Assembly: GCA_938008865.1 (NCBI GenBank)
Contig: CALLJA010000261.1
Coordinates: forward strand, 1 to 34,196
DNA length: 34,196 bases
Direction: 5' to 3'
DNA from: an uncultured Anaerolineales bacterium
Lineage (GTDB): Bacteria; Chloroflexota; Anaerolineae; Anaerolineales; Villigracilaceae
The notes under the pieces were generated by a model that was not told where the DNA came from, ran no database searches, and worked only from the letters and a program-made list of their open reading frames with translations. Positions within the stretch are counted from its first letter, which is position 1, and every line of letters begins with the position of its first letter. Below are positions 24,766 to 32,063 of this stretch, in pieces. Both the position numbers and the translations under genes were made by a program.

Positions 24766-25545
24766 CTACTGGACCGCCAGCACGGCTTCGGCGACCTGCC
24801 TGAGCGCAACAGACCACTCATGCTCGGGGAAGCGCAGCGAGAACAGGTCGCGGCTGGCATTGTCGGCCATGTCGAAACTAAGCGGCATGACGCCCGCCAC
24901 GGGCGCGTTGAAGCGCTGTTCCACGTCCTGTTGAATGGCAGCCCTATCGTAGCGCGGCAGGGCCTTGTTGATGGCCAGCAGCAGGTGCGGCACATCCAGG
25001 CTGCGGGCGATATCCACGGTGACGGCCGTGCCCTGGAAATCCTGCTGGTCGGGCCGCAGGATGATGAGCAGCACGTCCGAGATGGCAATCGAAAGCAGGG
25101 TCTCTTCGTTCAGGCCGGGGTGCGTGTCGATGAAGAGATAATCGAGTTCGAGTTCCTTCATCAGGTTTTGCAGGCCTTCATTCAGGCGGTTGACGTCGTA
25201 CCCGTTGCGCAGCACCTGGCTGATCTCGCGTCCGCGGATGCTGGCGGGGAACAGCCACAAGTGTTTACCCGCCAGCGACTTGCGGCCTTCCGAGTCACTG
25301 GCCTTTTCGCCGACCGGGAAAGCCACCTCGCCAATCTCGCAGCGTTTATAGAGGAAGTCATTCAGGGTTTTGCCCATCTTGCTCTCGTCCAGGCCGAACA
25401 GCACATGAATACCCGGGGACTGGATGTCGGTATCCACGATACCGACACGCCTGCCCGCCAATGCAGCCTGCGCGGCCAGGTTGGCAGTGGTGTTCGATTT
25501 TCCCGTGCCCCCGCGAAATGAGTGGATTGAAACGATCTTTCCCAT
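24766..25545 (-). CDS. MinD/ParA-like ATPase, copy 1
   Basis: 259-aa deviant Walker ATPase. The P-loop reads FRGGTGKSN (Arg11, Lys16), so the signature lysine of the ParA/MinD motif KGGxxKS is Arg. Switch I is IVDTDIQSPG and the Walker B-like stretch is LDYLFIDTHPGLNEET, with Asp and His before the Pro. It closely matches the product at 30900-31655. GGAGGAG precedes the ATG, 15 bp after the cNMP-binding protein stop. No membrane-targeting helix is obvious at the C-terminus. These proteins position complexes on membranes or nucleoid; here the context suggests a switch between a cNMP receptor and the small downstream proteins. Confidence 0.9.
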   Translation of the reverse strand: MGKIVSIHSFRGGTGKSNTTANLAAQAALAGRRVGIVDTDIQSPGIHVLFGLDESKMGKTLNDFLYKRCEIGEVAFPVGEKASDSEGRKSLAGKHLWLFPASIRGREISQVLRNGYDVNRLNEGLQNLMKELELDYLFIDTHPGLNEETLLSIAISDVLLIILRPDQQDFQGTAVTVDIARSLDVPHLLLAINKALPRYDRAAIQQDVEQRFNAPVAGVMPLSFDMADNASRDLFSLRFPEHEWSVALRQVAEAVLAVQ

Positions 25546-25560
25546 ACGGCTCCTCCAAAA

Positions 25561-26301
25561 TTATTCACGGTCGCTGCGCTGGGCGCGCAGTTTCCTGGCC
25601 TGTTCCTTCAGGTTGGCGTAAAAATCGGTACCCACGATCTCTTCGAACTCCTGCTTGCGGCGCGCCTCGTCGATCTCGATGGTCAGCCGCTCCAACTGCC
25701 GCTTGAGGTCGTCCTCGCGCGCCTTGACCTTGCGCACCATCTGGAAGAACGACGATAGCAACTGCCCGGCCTTGTCCTCGTCCGACTCGGACTCGCGCAG
25801 GATCTCGGTATTCTCGATGAAGGCGTAATTTCCCTCGGCGGTCTTATGTGCCCATTCGATGGCCTGTTCGATGTACTTGGTGGAAAACCGCAGCCGCGAA
25901 GAAAAGCCGCGGATCAGGGTCATGGCCAGGTCGGGGCGCTGGTCCAGCAGCACCTGGAAGTCTTCGCTGCGCAGTTCGAAAACCTCGGCCTCGGTCAGCG
26001 CCACCACTGTGGCCGAACGCGGACCCTGGTCGAGCAGAGCCACTTCACCGAGGGTTTCGCCAGGTCCGCACTTGTTGATGATCAACTCCTCGCCGCGGCT
26101 GTCTTCGGTGACGATCTTGACCCAGCCGGTGTGGATCATGAAGAGTGAGTCGCCCATCTCGCCGCGCCGCATGAGCACCTCGCCCACCGTCAACCGGCGC
26201 ACGATGGCCTTTTGCACCACCGTCGCCACGGCCTCCTCGGGCATACCGCGAAACAGACTGGTCTCTTTGAGTTGGCCGATAAGTTCGTGGTTCTGTTTCA
26301 T
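25561..26301 (-). CDS. Cyclic nucleotide-binding protein without DNA-binding domain
   Basis: 246 aa. Residues 10-130 form a CRP-type cNMP-binding domain, with the phosphate-binding cassette GETLGEVALL (81-90) and PRSAT (94-98; Arg95 would hold the cyclic phosphate). Instead of a helix-turn-helix, the remainder is a long helical, coiled-coil region ending in IEIDEARR and a Leu/Arg-rich tail shared with the GAF protein. It is therefore a receptor acting through protein contacts. Its ATG overlaps the PrsW stop (ATGA) and the MinD-like gene follows after 15 bp, so the three are probably co-translated. The two-domain cyclase next door is the obvious messenger source. Confidence 0.9.
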   Translation of the reverse strand: MKQNHELIGQLKETSLFRGMPEEAVATVVQKAIVRRLTVGEVLMRRGEMGDSLFMIHTGWVKIVTEDSRGEELIINKCGPGETLGEVALLDQGPRSATVVALTEAEVFELRSEDFQVLLDQRPDLAMTLIRGFSSRLRFSTKYIEQAIEWAHKTAEGNYAFIENTEILRESESDEDKAGQLLSSFFQMVRKVKAREDDLKRQLERLTIEIDEARRKQEFEEIVGTDFYANLKEQARKLRAQRSDRE

Positions 26302-27407
26302 TCAGGATGCTCCTGCTGTTTTATTTTCACGCGCGCGTCGAGATTGGTCCAGACCCCGCTGCCCGCCGGACCCGCACCGGCCGCCGTTACCCGTTCATCG
26401 ATCAGGCCCCAGACCGGGCTGCCGCCCTCGGGAAAGATGGTGCGCAAATACAACATGGCATAGGCTCCCACCTGCTTGCGCAGTTTCTCCATTTCAGCGG
26501 CGGTGCGGACGATATCGTCCTCGTTGGCCAGGCGCATGGGTTCGTTATCCTTGAACTTTTCGGCGCTCTTGCGCAGGATGCCCAGATGCGCTTGTTTGCG
26601 CAGGAATTCTTCACACAGGCTGGCCGTCTGGTCGCCAAAATGCTGCGCAACGGGAGCCAAAACCTTCTTCACCCTCTCGAATCGGTTGACAATGGCCGCC
26701 TCGCCAAAAGTGATACGGTCGAATTCGGGTAGTTTCTCCTCGATCCAGCGTTTCTCCTCTTTTAACCCCTGCCGGATGGCGTACCAGATGAAGGCCGCTG
26801 CCCCTGCGCCAGAGGCAATGGCATATATCAGCAGCATGCCGTTAGAGGCCATGTTGTTGAACCCGGTGTGCAGGCCGATGGACAGCAGCAACCCAGCCGC
26901 CAGCGCGCCCCAGCGGCGGAACGAAGCGGAATGGTCGAAGCGTGAACGTCCGAGCGCCACACCGAGGATGGCGCTGCCCGCGGCGTGGATCAGGTTGGTG
27001 GAGAACACGCGCGAGACGGCGATCATCAAAGCCGCCTCAGGATGACCGAGCACGTACTCGAAATTCTCGACGATCGCGAACCCAATGCCGGCGCTGAATC
27101 CGTAAATGGCTCCATCCACGAAGTAGCGAAAATCGGTGCGGCTGACCAGGTAAAAAATGATGATGCCCTTGAGGATCTCTTCAACAACCGGGGCCGCAAA
27201 CCGTATGAGCTGGTCGCGCGAGACGACCCCGCCGTCGATCAGGGCCGTGTTGACCAGCACCGCCAGTTCGTAGGCCGCCAGGCCCCAGGCCACAGACAGC
27301 AGCACGGAGCGGAAATTGCCCGTCTTGTAAAAATCCACGCCGCGCATGAGGTACAGGAAGGTCAGCGGGATCAGGCACGCAAGGGTCAATGCGATCACAG
27401 AGGTCAT
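26298..27407 (-). CDS. PrsW-like intramembrane metalloprotease with cytoplasmic tail
   Basis: 369 aa. About seven membrane spans fill residues 1-212, with the expected family motifs: Glu76-Glu77 in VVEEILKG, Glu114-Asn115 in AIVENFEYV, His141 in NLIHAAGSA and His180 in GLHTGFNN. PrsW proteases cut membrane proteins, classically anti-sigma factors. Unlike ordinary PrsW it has a further soluble part of about 155 residues, ending in two W motifs 20 residues apart, PVWGLIDERV (331-340) and GVWTNLDARV (351-360). The second also closes the small protein at 24142. It is first in the operon with cNMP receptor, MinD-like ATPase, zinc protein and small protein. The anti-sigma factor encoded at 29629 is a conceivable substrate, but this is a guess. 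Confidence 0.85.
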   Translation of the reverse strand: MTSVIALTLACLIPLTFLYLMRGVDFYKTGNFRSVLLSVAWGLAAYELAVLVNTALIDGGVVSRDQLIRFAAPVVEEILKGIIIFYLVSRTDFRYFVDGAIYGFSAGIGFAIVENFEYVLGHPEAALMIAVSRVFSTNLIHAAGSAILGVALGRSRFDHSASFRRWGALAAGLLLSIGLHTGFNNMASNGMLLIYAIASGAGAAAFIWYAIRQGLKEEKRWIEEKLPEFDRITFGEAAIVNRFERVKKVLAPVAQHFGDQTASLCEEFLRKQAHLGILRKSAEKFKDNEPMRLANEDDIVRTAAEMEKLRKQVGAYAMLYLRTIFPEGGSPVWGLIDERVTAAGAGPAGSGVWTNLDARVKIKQQEHPE

Positions 27408-27413
27408 GGAAAA

Positions 27414-27442
27414 ATCATACCGTAGATGGATGGGCTGTACAA
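27414..27442 (-). promoter_or_regulatory. Promoter of the PrsW-cNMP-MinD operon
   Basis: On the minus strand, TTGTAC (27442-27437), a 17-bp spacer and TATGAT (27419-27414), whose end is exactly 6 bp before the ATG at 27407. The transcript should be leaderless; no ribosome-binding site is present. Confidence 0.72.
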
Positions 27443-27452
27443 GAATGGCCGA

Positions 27453-27484
27453 GGAGGCGAGATTGACAAGTCAATCTCGCCTCC
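27453..27484. terminator. 15-bp perfect inverted repeat downstream of the Gly/Asn lipoprotein gene
   Basis: Arms GGAGGCGAGATTGAC (27453-27467) and its complement (27470-27484) around AA. It lies between the lipoprotein stop (27503) and the PrsW promoter, so it probably ends the lipoprotein transcript, although the only T-run (TTTT at 27487-27490) is on the plus strand. Confidence 0.6.
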
Positions 27485-27502
27485 TGTTTTCAAGTCAGCA
27501 GA

Positions 27503-29512
27503 TTAGTACCCGCGCGAGCCGGGTTCCTTGGAAGGCGACCACTGCGACCACTTGTCGGTGGCGGGGCTGTTGGTAATGAAGCTGGCCTCGCCGCCAGTCC
27601 AGGTGACGCTGAAGATATCCGGGTTGCCGCTGCGGATGGTGGTGAAGGAGATGTTGCTGCCGCCGCAATCCCAGGTGGGGGCGCTGTCGGGCCCGGCGTA
27701 ATCGGTCAGACGGTACTCGATGTTGGTGGTGGTGTCGAAGGTGAACACATCCACGTTGCCATCCTGTTCCACCTGGTAGGCCAGGCGGAAGCCGTCAGGC
27801 GACCAGGTGGCATTGCCTGCGTTGCCGTTCGTGGTGACCTGGGTCAGGTTCTGTCCCTGCAGGTCAGTGATGAACAGGTCCCAAGAGCCGTTGAAGTTCG
27901 CCATGAAAGATAACTGTTTGCCGTTGGGCGACCAGGACGGGAAGATGGCATCTTCCGCAAAGGAAGTGACCTGATATTCGTTGCCGGTCGTCACATTGAG
28001 CAGGTAGATGTTCCACGAACCGGAGCGGTTGCTCTGGAAGGTGATCCACTCGTGGTCGGGTGACCAGTAGGGGTTGACGTCGTCGGACGGGTCGCTGGTG
28101 AGCTGGCGTTCGACGCCGGTCTGCGCGTCGAGCAGGAACAGGTCCCAGTTGCCGTTGCGGTCGCCCTGGTAGACAATGGACTGGTTATCCGGGCCGAACA
28201 TCGAGTTGATGTTGTTCGACTGGGTCTTGGTCAGGCGGGTCTGCGACTGGCCCTGGCTGTCAGTCAGGTACAGTTCCACGTTGCCGTCGCGGTTGCTCTG
28301 GAACACCACCCGGGTGTCGTCGGGTGAGCGGCTCGGGCGCGAATCGGTGGAGGCGCCCTTCGACAGGTTGAGCAGGTTTGCATCCGCCGCGCCCTCCACC
28401 CCATCGAGGCGGAAAATTTGCAGGTTGCCTTCACGGAAGGAGTGGAACATAATCCAACTGGTGCAGCCCGGGATAGGTTTGGGCGCCGCGGGCACCTCCG
28501 TGATAGGAGGAGGCGGGAAGGGCGTCGGCTCGGACGGCGGAGGCGTGGTAGGCGTGGGGCCAGGCGTGGATGTGGGTGCCGGGGTCTCGGTCGGTCCGCC
28601 GGGGGTCGAAGTGGCGGCGGGGGTGGCCGTAGGGTCGCTGGTCTTCACGCACGGACCAGCCGGCGCGGGGATGATGTCACCGGGGTGGTCGATGTGGCCC
28701 GAATATGCGCCGTCATCGTCCACGGTGATCTTGACGTAAGGGTTCCTGGCGCTGCCGGTGCGGTGGCAGATCTCAACCGGGGTGTGTCCCTTGCCACCGG
28801 GCGGAGGCGTGGCCGTGGTGGGGTCGTCGCCTTTGGGACAGCCGCCAGCCGGCGCAGGGATGATGTCGCCGGCGTGGTAGATGTGGCCGGAGTACACGCC
28901 GTCATCGTCCACGGTGATCTCGACATACGGGTTGGAGGAACTGCCCGTGCGGTGGCAGATGGTGACCGGGGTGTGGCCGCCGCCGATCGGGGTCCCGTTG
29001 CCGCCGCCGTTATCGTTCCCATTTCCGTTGCCGTTTCCCCCGCCATTGCCATTGCCGCCCCCGTTGTTGCCGTTATTGTTGCCGTTGTTGTTTCCGTTAT
29101 TGCCGCCCCCATTGTTGCCATTGTTACCGTTATTGTCGTTATTACCGTTCCCACCCCCATTATTTCCGCTATTGTCGTTATTACCACCCCCGTTGTTGCC
29201 GCCTCCATTATTTCCGCCCCCGTTATTGCCATTGTTATCGTTATTGCCGCCGCCATTTCCCCCGCCGTTGTTGCCGTTATTATTTCCATTGTTCCCGCCC
29301 CCATTGCCGCCGCCGTTCCCCCCGCCGTTTCCGCCCCCGTTGCCGTTGCCGCCGCCATTGCCGTTATTGTTTCCGTTCCCCTGTCCGCCAGCGCCTTCGA
29401 TGCCCTGGGCGGGCGCGCAGGCCGTCAGCAGCATGGACAAAATGACGATCAGCGTGAGGACTGCAAAGGCGCTTTTCGCCCAGCCCGTCCTGTCTTGCCT
29501 GGTATGTTTCAT
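27503..29512 (-). CDS. Gly/Asn-rich surface lipoprotein with two CHRTG modules and a PD40 propeller
   Basis: 669-aa predicted cell-surface lipoprotein. The ATG at 29512 is preferred over the open upstream frame: AAGGAG precedes it and a signal peptide with lipobox LTAC follows. Residues about 37-175 are almost only Gly and Asn (GNNNGNGGGN-like), with occasional Asp. Then come two near-identical modules about 63 residues apart, each with PV(T/E)ICHRTGS, NPYVxITVDDDG, SGHIxHxGDIIPAPAG and a final Cys. A Thr/Pro-rich spacer precedes a PD40/TolB-like propeller (about 355-660) with repeats such as VVFQSNRDGNVELYL and ITFQSNRSGSWNIYLL. The Gly/Asn part is probably a flexible stalk or adhesive matrix. 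The gene follows ECF sigma and anti-sigma genes, which may control it. Confidence 0.87.
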   Translation of the reverse strand: MKHTRQDRTGWAKSAFAVLTLIVILSMLLTACAPAQGIEGAGGQGNGNNNGNGGGNGNGGGNGGGNGGGNGGGNNGNNNGNNGGGNGGGNNDNNGNNGGGNNGGGNNGGGNNDNSGNNGGGNGNNDNNGNNGNNGGGNNGNNNGNNNGNNGGGNGNGGGNGNGNGNDNGGGNGTPIGGGHTPVTICHRTGSSSNPYVEITVDDDGVYSGHIYHAGDIIPAPAGGCPKGDDPTTATPPPGGKGHTPVEICHRTGSARNPYVKITVDDDGAYSGHIDHPGDIIPAPAGPCVKTSDPTATPAATSTPGGPTETPAPTSTPGPTPTTPPPSEPTPFPPPPITEVPAAPKPIPGCTSWIMFHSFREGNLQIFRLDGVEGAADANLLNLSKGASTDSRPSRSPDDTRVVFQSNRDGNVELYLTDSQGQSQTRLTKTQSNNINSMFGPDNQSIVYQGDRNGNWDLFLLDAQTGVERQLTSDPSDDVNPYWSPDHEWITFQSNRSGSWNIYLLNVTTGNEYQVTSFAEDAIFPSWSPNGKQLSFMANFNGSWDLFITDLQGQNLTQVTTNGNAGNATWSPDGFRLAYQVEQDGNVDVFTFDTTTNIEYRLTDYAGPDSAPTWDCGGSNISFTTIRSGNPDIFSVTWTGGEASFITNSPATDKWSQWSPSKEPGSRGY
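28646..28975 (-). repeat. Two direct repeats encoding CHRTG modules
   Basis: Two coding repeats with a period of about 189 bp. Each has Cys-His, a second pair of His and a closing Cys (ICHRTGS, GHIxH, C). Similarity at both protein and DNA level indicates recent duplication or gene conversion. Conserved His/Cys could form a metal site or a disulfide. Confidence 0.75.
28985..29400 (-). repeat. Low-complexity Gly/Asn codon tract
   Basis: About 415 bp built almost wholly from Gly (GGC/GGG/GGA) and Asn (AAT/AAC) codons with no fixed longer period. Codon mixing keeps it from being a simple satellite, yet slippage by multiples of three could vary its length. Confidence 0.85.
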
Positions 29513-29628
29513 CTTTTCTCTCCTTGAGCGGTTGAAATAAGTTCGGGGTTCTTTGATGTGTGAAATGGAGTTTCGATTCGCCTGCATGCCTCCTTTGGAG
29601 AACATGAAAGGGATACATCCGCGCCGCG

Positions 29629-30099
29629 TTATTTGCGGCGGCTCAGCCAAAAGAGCAGCCCGGCCACGAGGAGGACCGCAGCGGTCAGCGCGGCCCTGCC
29701 TTGCGGGGTCATGCCTGCCGCACCGCTGACCGCCTGCCCTTCGAGGTTCAGGAAGGGGACGGCCAGCAGGACCACAGCCAGGACCGCCAGCCCCGCGAGC
29801 GCAAAGCGGACCTGCGGCTGCCAGCCGCCAAACCAGGCCTTCCAGAACGGTTGGGCCGATGCCCGCTGCTCCCTGCGGGCGCGGGCGTTGAACCCAGCCT
29901 GCATCCGTCGGATGTCTGCCTCTGAGAGCGGCCTTTCAGGAGCCGCCTGTTGCAGGCGCAAGACAACCTGCTCGAGGTCGCGCAAGTCGTCTTCCGCGTG
30001 GGAGTCGGTTTGCTTCGCAGTCCCGGCCAGGGCGCGGTCGGCGAAGTCGGCCAGCCGATCGTCCAGGGTGGGGGAAGGGGTGTTGTCAGAAGTTTTCAT
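29629..30099 (-). CDS. Probable membrane anti-sigma factor
   Basis: 156 aa. A cytoplasmic N-terminal part (1-90) contains helices (LDDRLADFADRALAG, DLRDLEQVVLRLQQA) that could hold the sigma factor; there is no HxxxCxxC zinc motif. Two membrane spans follow at about 97-117 and 134-152, ending in Ser-Arg-Arg-Lys. It starts 6 bp after the sigma-factor stop, the usual arrangement for sigma/anti-sigma pairs. Overall identity to known anti-sigma families is not evident, so the call rests on order and topology. The 116 bp between it and the lipoprotein start contain only a ribosome-binding site that I can support. Confidence 0.7.
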   Translation of the reverse strand: MKTSDNTPSPTLDDRLADFADRALAGTAKQTDSHAEDDLRDLEQVVLRLQQAAPERPLSEADIRRMQAGFNARARREQRASAQPFWKAWFGGWQPQVRFALAGLAVLAVVLLAVPFLNLEGQAVSGAAGMTPQGRAALTAAVLLVAGLLFWLSRRK

Positions 30100-30105
30100 G
30101 ATCCT

Positions 30106-30672
30106 TCATTCCAGAAATAAGCGAAGCTTTGCGACCGCGCGGCGGAACAGGGACTTGGTGGCTTCCAGATTTTGTCCCGTCAGCCCGGCGATCTGGTGAA
30201 ATTGCAAACCTTCCGCGAAACGGAGCAGGAGCACCTCGCGGTAACTTTCGGGGAGCTGGTTGAGCGCGTTCTGGAGTTGGATCTGCTCCTCCTCTGCGCG
30301 GCCAGGGCCACCCGCGCGCCGCTGGTCGGCTTCCGAAAGCGGGGCCTGCGGGGCTTCCTTCTTCCGATTTCGTTTTCGATAAAATTCGGCTACCTTATAG
30401 TTTGTTAAGGTGCGGAGCCAGGTGCTGAACTGCGATTCGCCGCGAAATGAACCGAGCGATTGCAGCGCCGCGATGAAGACCTCCTGGGTCACGTCCTCCA
30501 CGTCTTCAGACGGGACAACGTAGCAGACCCGCCTGTACACGCTGGAAACGTGGCGCGCATACAGTGCGTTGAAGGCCTCTGCCTGGCCATCCTTGAACTG
30601 CCGTATCAAGGTCTCATCGGAAATGAGCGGCAGTGCTGGAGAGGGGTTTTCTGTAGAATTAGTTGTAATCAC
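30106..30672 (-). CDS. ECF (sigma-70 family) RNA polymerase sigma factor
   Basis: 188 aa from a GTG start. Region 2 is seen as AFNALYARHVSSVYRRVCYV, DVEDVTQEVFIAAL and FRGESQFSTWLRTLTNYKV; region 4 as LNQLPESYREVLLLRFAEG with FHQIAGLTGQNLEATKSLF. No region 3, so it is an ECF type. It is followed by the putative membrane anti-sigma gene and the surface lipoprotein gene, which suggests control of an envelope or surface response. The start is uncertain because no good ribosome-binding site precedes the GTG. Confidence 0.93.
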   Translation of the reverse strand: MITTNSTENPSPALPLISDETLIRQFKDGQAEAFNALYARHVSSVYRRVCYVVPSEDVEDVTQEVFIAALQSLGSFRGESQFSTWLRTLTNYKVAEFYRKRNRKKEAPQAPLSEADQRRAGGPGRAEEEQIQLQNALNQLPESYREVLLLRFAEGLQFHQIAGLTGQNLEATKSLFRRAVAKLRLFLE

Positions 30673-30729
30673 GTGGGGAAAAGGGCTGGAACAGGAAAAG
30701 GGATGTTTGCCGTTCTGCTCACAGACGCG

Positions 30730-30738
30730 AATATATCA
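30730..30738 (-). promoter_or_regulatory. Extended -10 upstream of the ECF sigma gene
   Basis: TGA-TATATT on the minus strand (30738-30730), the TGnTATAAT type, about 57 bp before the GTG start. No convincing -35 is seen. Confidence 0.45.
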
Positions 30739-30826
30739 CAAACAGGTATGCAAGTGAATTACAAAGATGTAAGAATTTAGGCGCGGACGCCGGCGGTGCG
30801 CGGGAGGGTATGAAATTTGATGCACC

Positions 30827-30840
30827 TCGGCTATAATTAT
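30827..30840 (+). promoter_or_regulatory. -10 region of the MinD copy 2 operon
   Basis: TCGGCTATAATTAT contains a perfect TATAAT (30832-30837). The same 14 bases occur before ligA at 33771-33784. Here it gives a leader of about 55 nt with a ribosome-binding site. Confidence 0.6.
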
Positions 30841-30860
30841 CAACACATTCAAGATTCCAC

Positions 30861-30876
30861 CACTGCCCAGGCAGTG
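30861..30876 (+). other. Small inverted repeat in the MinD copy 2 leader
   Basis: CACTGCC-CA-GGCAGTG, seven-base perfect arms, 23 bp before the ATG and just ahead of the GGGAGAA ribosome-binding site. It could be an operator or an mRNA hairpin. Confidence 0.35.
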
Positions 30877-30899
30877 CAACTCTCAACGGGAGAAGCAAG

Positions 30900-31655
30900 A
30901 TGTCCAAAATCGTTTCCGTCCACTCGTTCCGCGGAGGCACGGGCAAGTCCAACACCACAGCCAACGTGGCCGCCCTGCTGGCCGTGGATGGGGCCCGCGT
31001 CGGCATCGTGGATACCGACATCCAGTCCCCGGGCATTCATGTGCTCTTCAATCTCGACGAGTCCGAGATGGTCCACTCGCTCAACGACTACCTGTGGGGC
31101 AAATGCTCCATCAAGGAAGCCGCCCACGACGTGACCGGCCGCCTCGGCGGTGAGATCAAGGGCCAGGTCTTCCTCATCCCCTCCAGCATCAAGGCTGGCG
31201 AGATCGCCCGCATCCTGCGCGAGGGCTACGACGTAGGCCTGCTTAACGACGGCTTCCGCGACATCGTCAAGGAAATGAATCTGGACTACCTGCTGATCGA
31301 CACCCACCCCGGCCTGAACGAAGAGACCCTGCTCTCCATCGCCATCTCGGACGTGCTGCTCATCATCATGCGCCCCGACCAGCAGGATTACCAGGGCACC
31401 GCCGTTACCGTGGACGTGGCCCGCAAACTGGATGTGCCGCGCATGATCATGCTCGTCAACAAGGTGCCGCAGGCCTTCGAACCGGAAGACGTCAAGACTC
31501 GCGTGGAACAGACCTACAAGGCCAACGTGGGCGCGGTGCTGCCGCACTCGGATGAAATGATGACCCTGGCCAGTTCGGGCATCTTCTCACTGCGCTACCC
31601 CGATCACCCTGTGACGGCTGGCCTGCGCCGTGTCGTGGACCTGATCGAGGCCTAG
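30900..31655 (+). CDS. MinD/ParA-like ATPase, copy 2
   Basis: 251 aa, clearly paralogous to the product at 24766-25545. It has the same Arg-variant P-loop FRGGTGKSN (Arg11, Lys16), IVDTDIQSPG, LDYLLIDTHPGLNEET and the stretch ISDVLLIIMRPDQQDYQGT. GGGAGAA precedes the ATG. It is followed after 24 bp by a small winged-helix-like gene, repeating the MinD/small-protein pairing of the minus-strand operon but without a zinc protein or cNMP receptor. Role in positioning or switching is inferred from the family. Confidence 0.92.
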   Translation: MSKIVSVHSFRGGTGKSNTTANVAALLAVDGARVGIVDTDIQSPGIHVLFNLDESEMVHSLNDYLWGKCSIKEAAHDVTGRLGGEIKGQVFLIPSSIKAGEIARILREGYDVGLLNDGFRDIVKEMNLDYLLIDTHPGLNEETLLSIAISDVLLIIMRPDQQDYQGTAVTVDVARKLDVPRMIMLVNKVPQAFEPEDVKTRVEQTYKANVGAVLPHSDEMMTLASSGIFSLRYPDHPVTAGLRRVVDLIEA

Positions 31656-31679
31656 GGCGACTCCAGTCAAGGTAAAGCC

Positions 31680-32027
31680 GTGGACCACAAGCAATTCGAA
31701 GACCTCTGCAAGCAGTTGCGCGAACGGAAGGACGACATCCGCCCCTCGGATGTGGCCGCCTTCCCCGAACCGCTTTCGTCCACCCTCACCTTCGCCGTGC
31801 GGATTGGCCGCATCTCCCTGACCGACCTGGCCAAGCGGCTGGACCTGAAACCTGAACTCGCCCGCGAACTGGCAGACCTGTTGGTCGCCCGCAAACTGTT
31901 CCAACTCTCACCCTTCTCTAACGCGAGCGATGTCTTCTTTGAGACGCGCCTCTCGTCCATGACGCGCCCGCTGATGCGGCCCGCACTGGGGCTGTGGAAA
32001 AAGATCGAAGAGGATGACCAGAAATGA
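31680..32027 (+). CDS. Small winged-helix-like protein paired with MinD copy 2
   Basis: 115 aa from a GTG start with AAGG seven bases upstream. A charged helical N-terminus (FEDLCKQLRERKDD) leads to a helix-turn-helix-like stretch (ISLTDLAKRLDLKPELAREL, about 45-64, then LLVARKLFQL). The C-terminus has GLWKKIEED (104-112), a variant of the W motif in the PrsW-like and 24142 proteins. Aligned with the 127-aa product at 24142 it shares the N-terminal helix, the helix-rich core and the terminal G(I/L)W. A strong terminator follows directly. Confidence 0.78.
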   Translation: MDHKQFEDLCKQLRERKDDIRPSDVAAFPEPLSSTLTFAVRIGRISLTDLAKRLDLKPELARELADLLVARKLFQLSPFSNASDVFFETRLSSMTRPLMRPALGLWKKIEEDDQK

Positions 32028-32028
32028 C

Positions 32029-32063
32029 AACAAGGCCAGGCAAATCGCCTGGCCTTGTTTTTT
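32029..32063. terminator. Rho-independent terminator between convergent genes
   Basis: A 13-bp perfect stem, AACAAGGCCAGGC (32029-32041) and its complement (32047-32059), with a 5-nt loop and TTTTTT on the plus strand. It ends the MinD copy 2 operon and overlaps the last codons of the convergent transporter gene. Confidence 0.93.

Noticed and set aside
28985..29400. Possible CRISPR-like or satellite array
   Set aside because: No fixed repeat length or spacers; it is an in-frame Gly/Asn coding tract.
28418..29540. Plus-strand frames rich in Val/Ile/Ala or Pro/Leu opposite the Gly/Asn tract, looking like membrane proteins
   Set aside because: They are the complement of Gly/Asn codons; hydrophobicity is a by-product of the low-complexity DNA.
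29539..29544. ECF-type -35 (GAACTT on the minus strand) upstream of the Gly/Asn lipoprotein gene
   Set aside because: A -10 at normal distance would fall at the ribosome-binding site or start codon, and no matching element is seen before the sigma gene itself.
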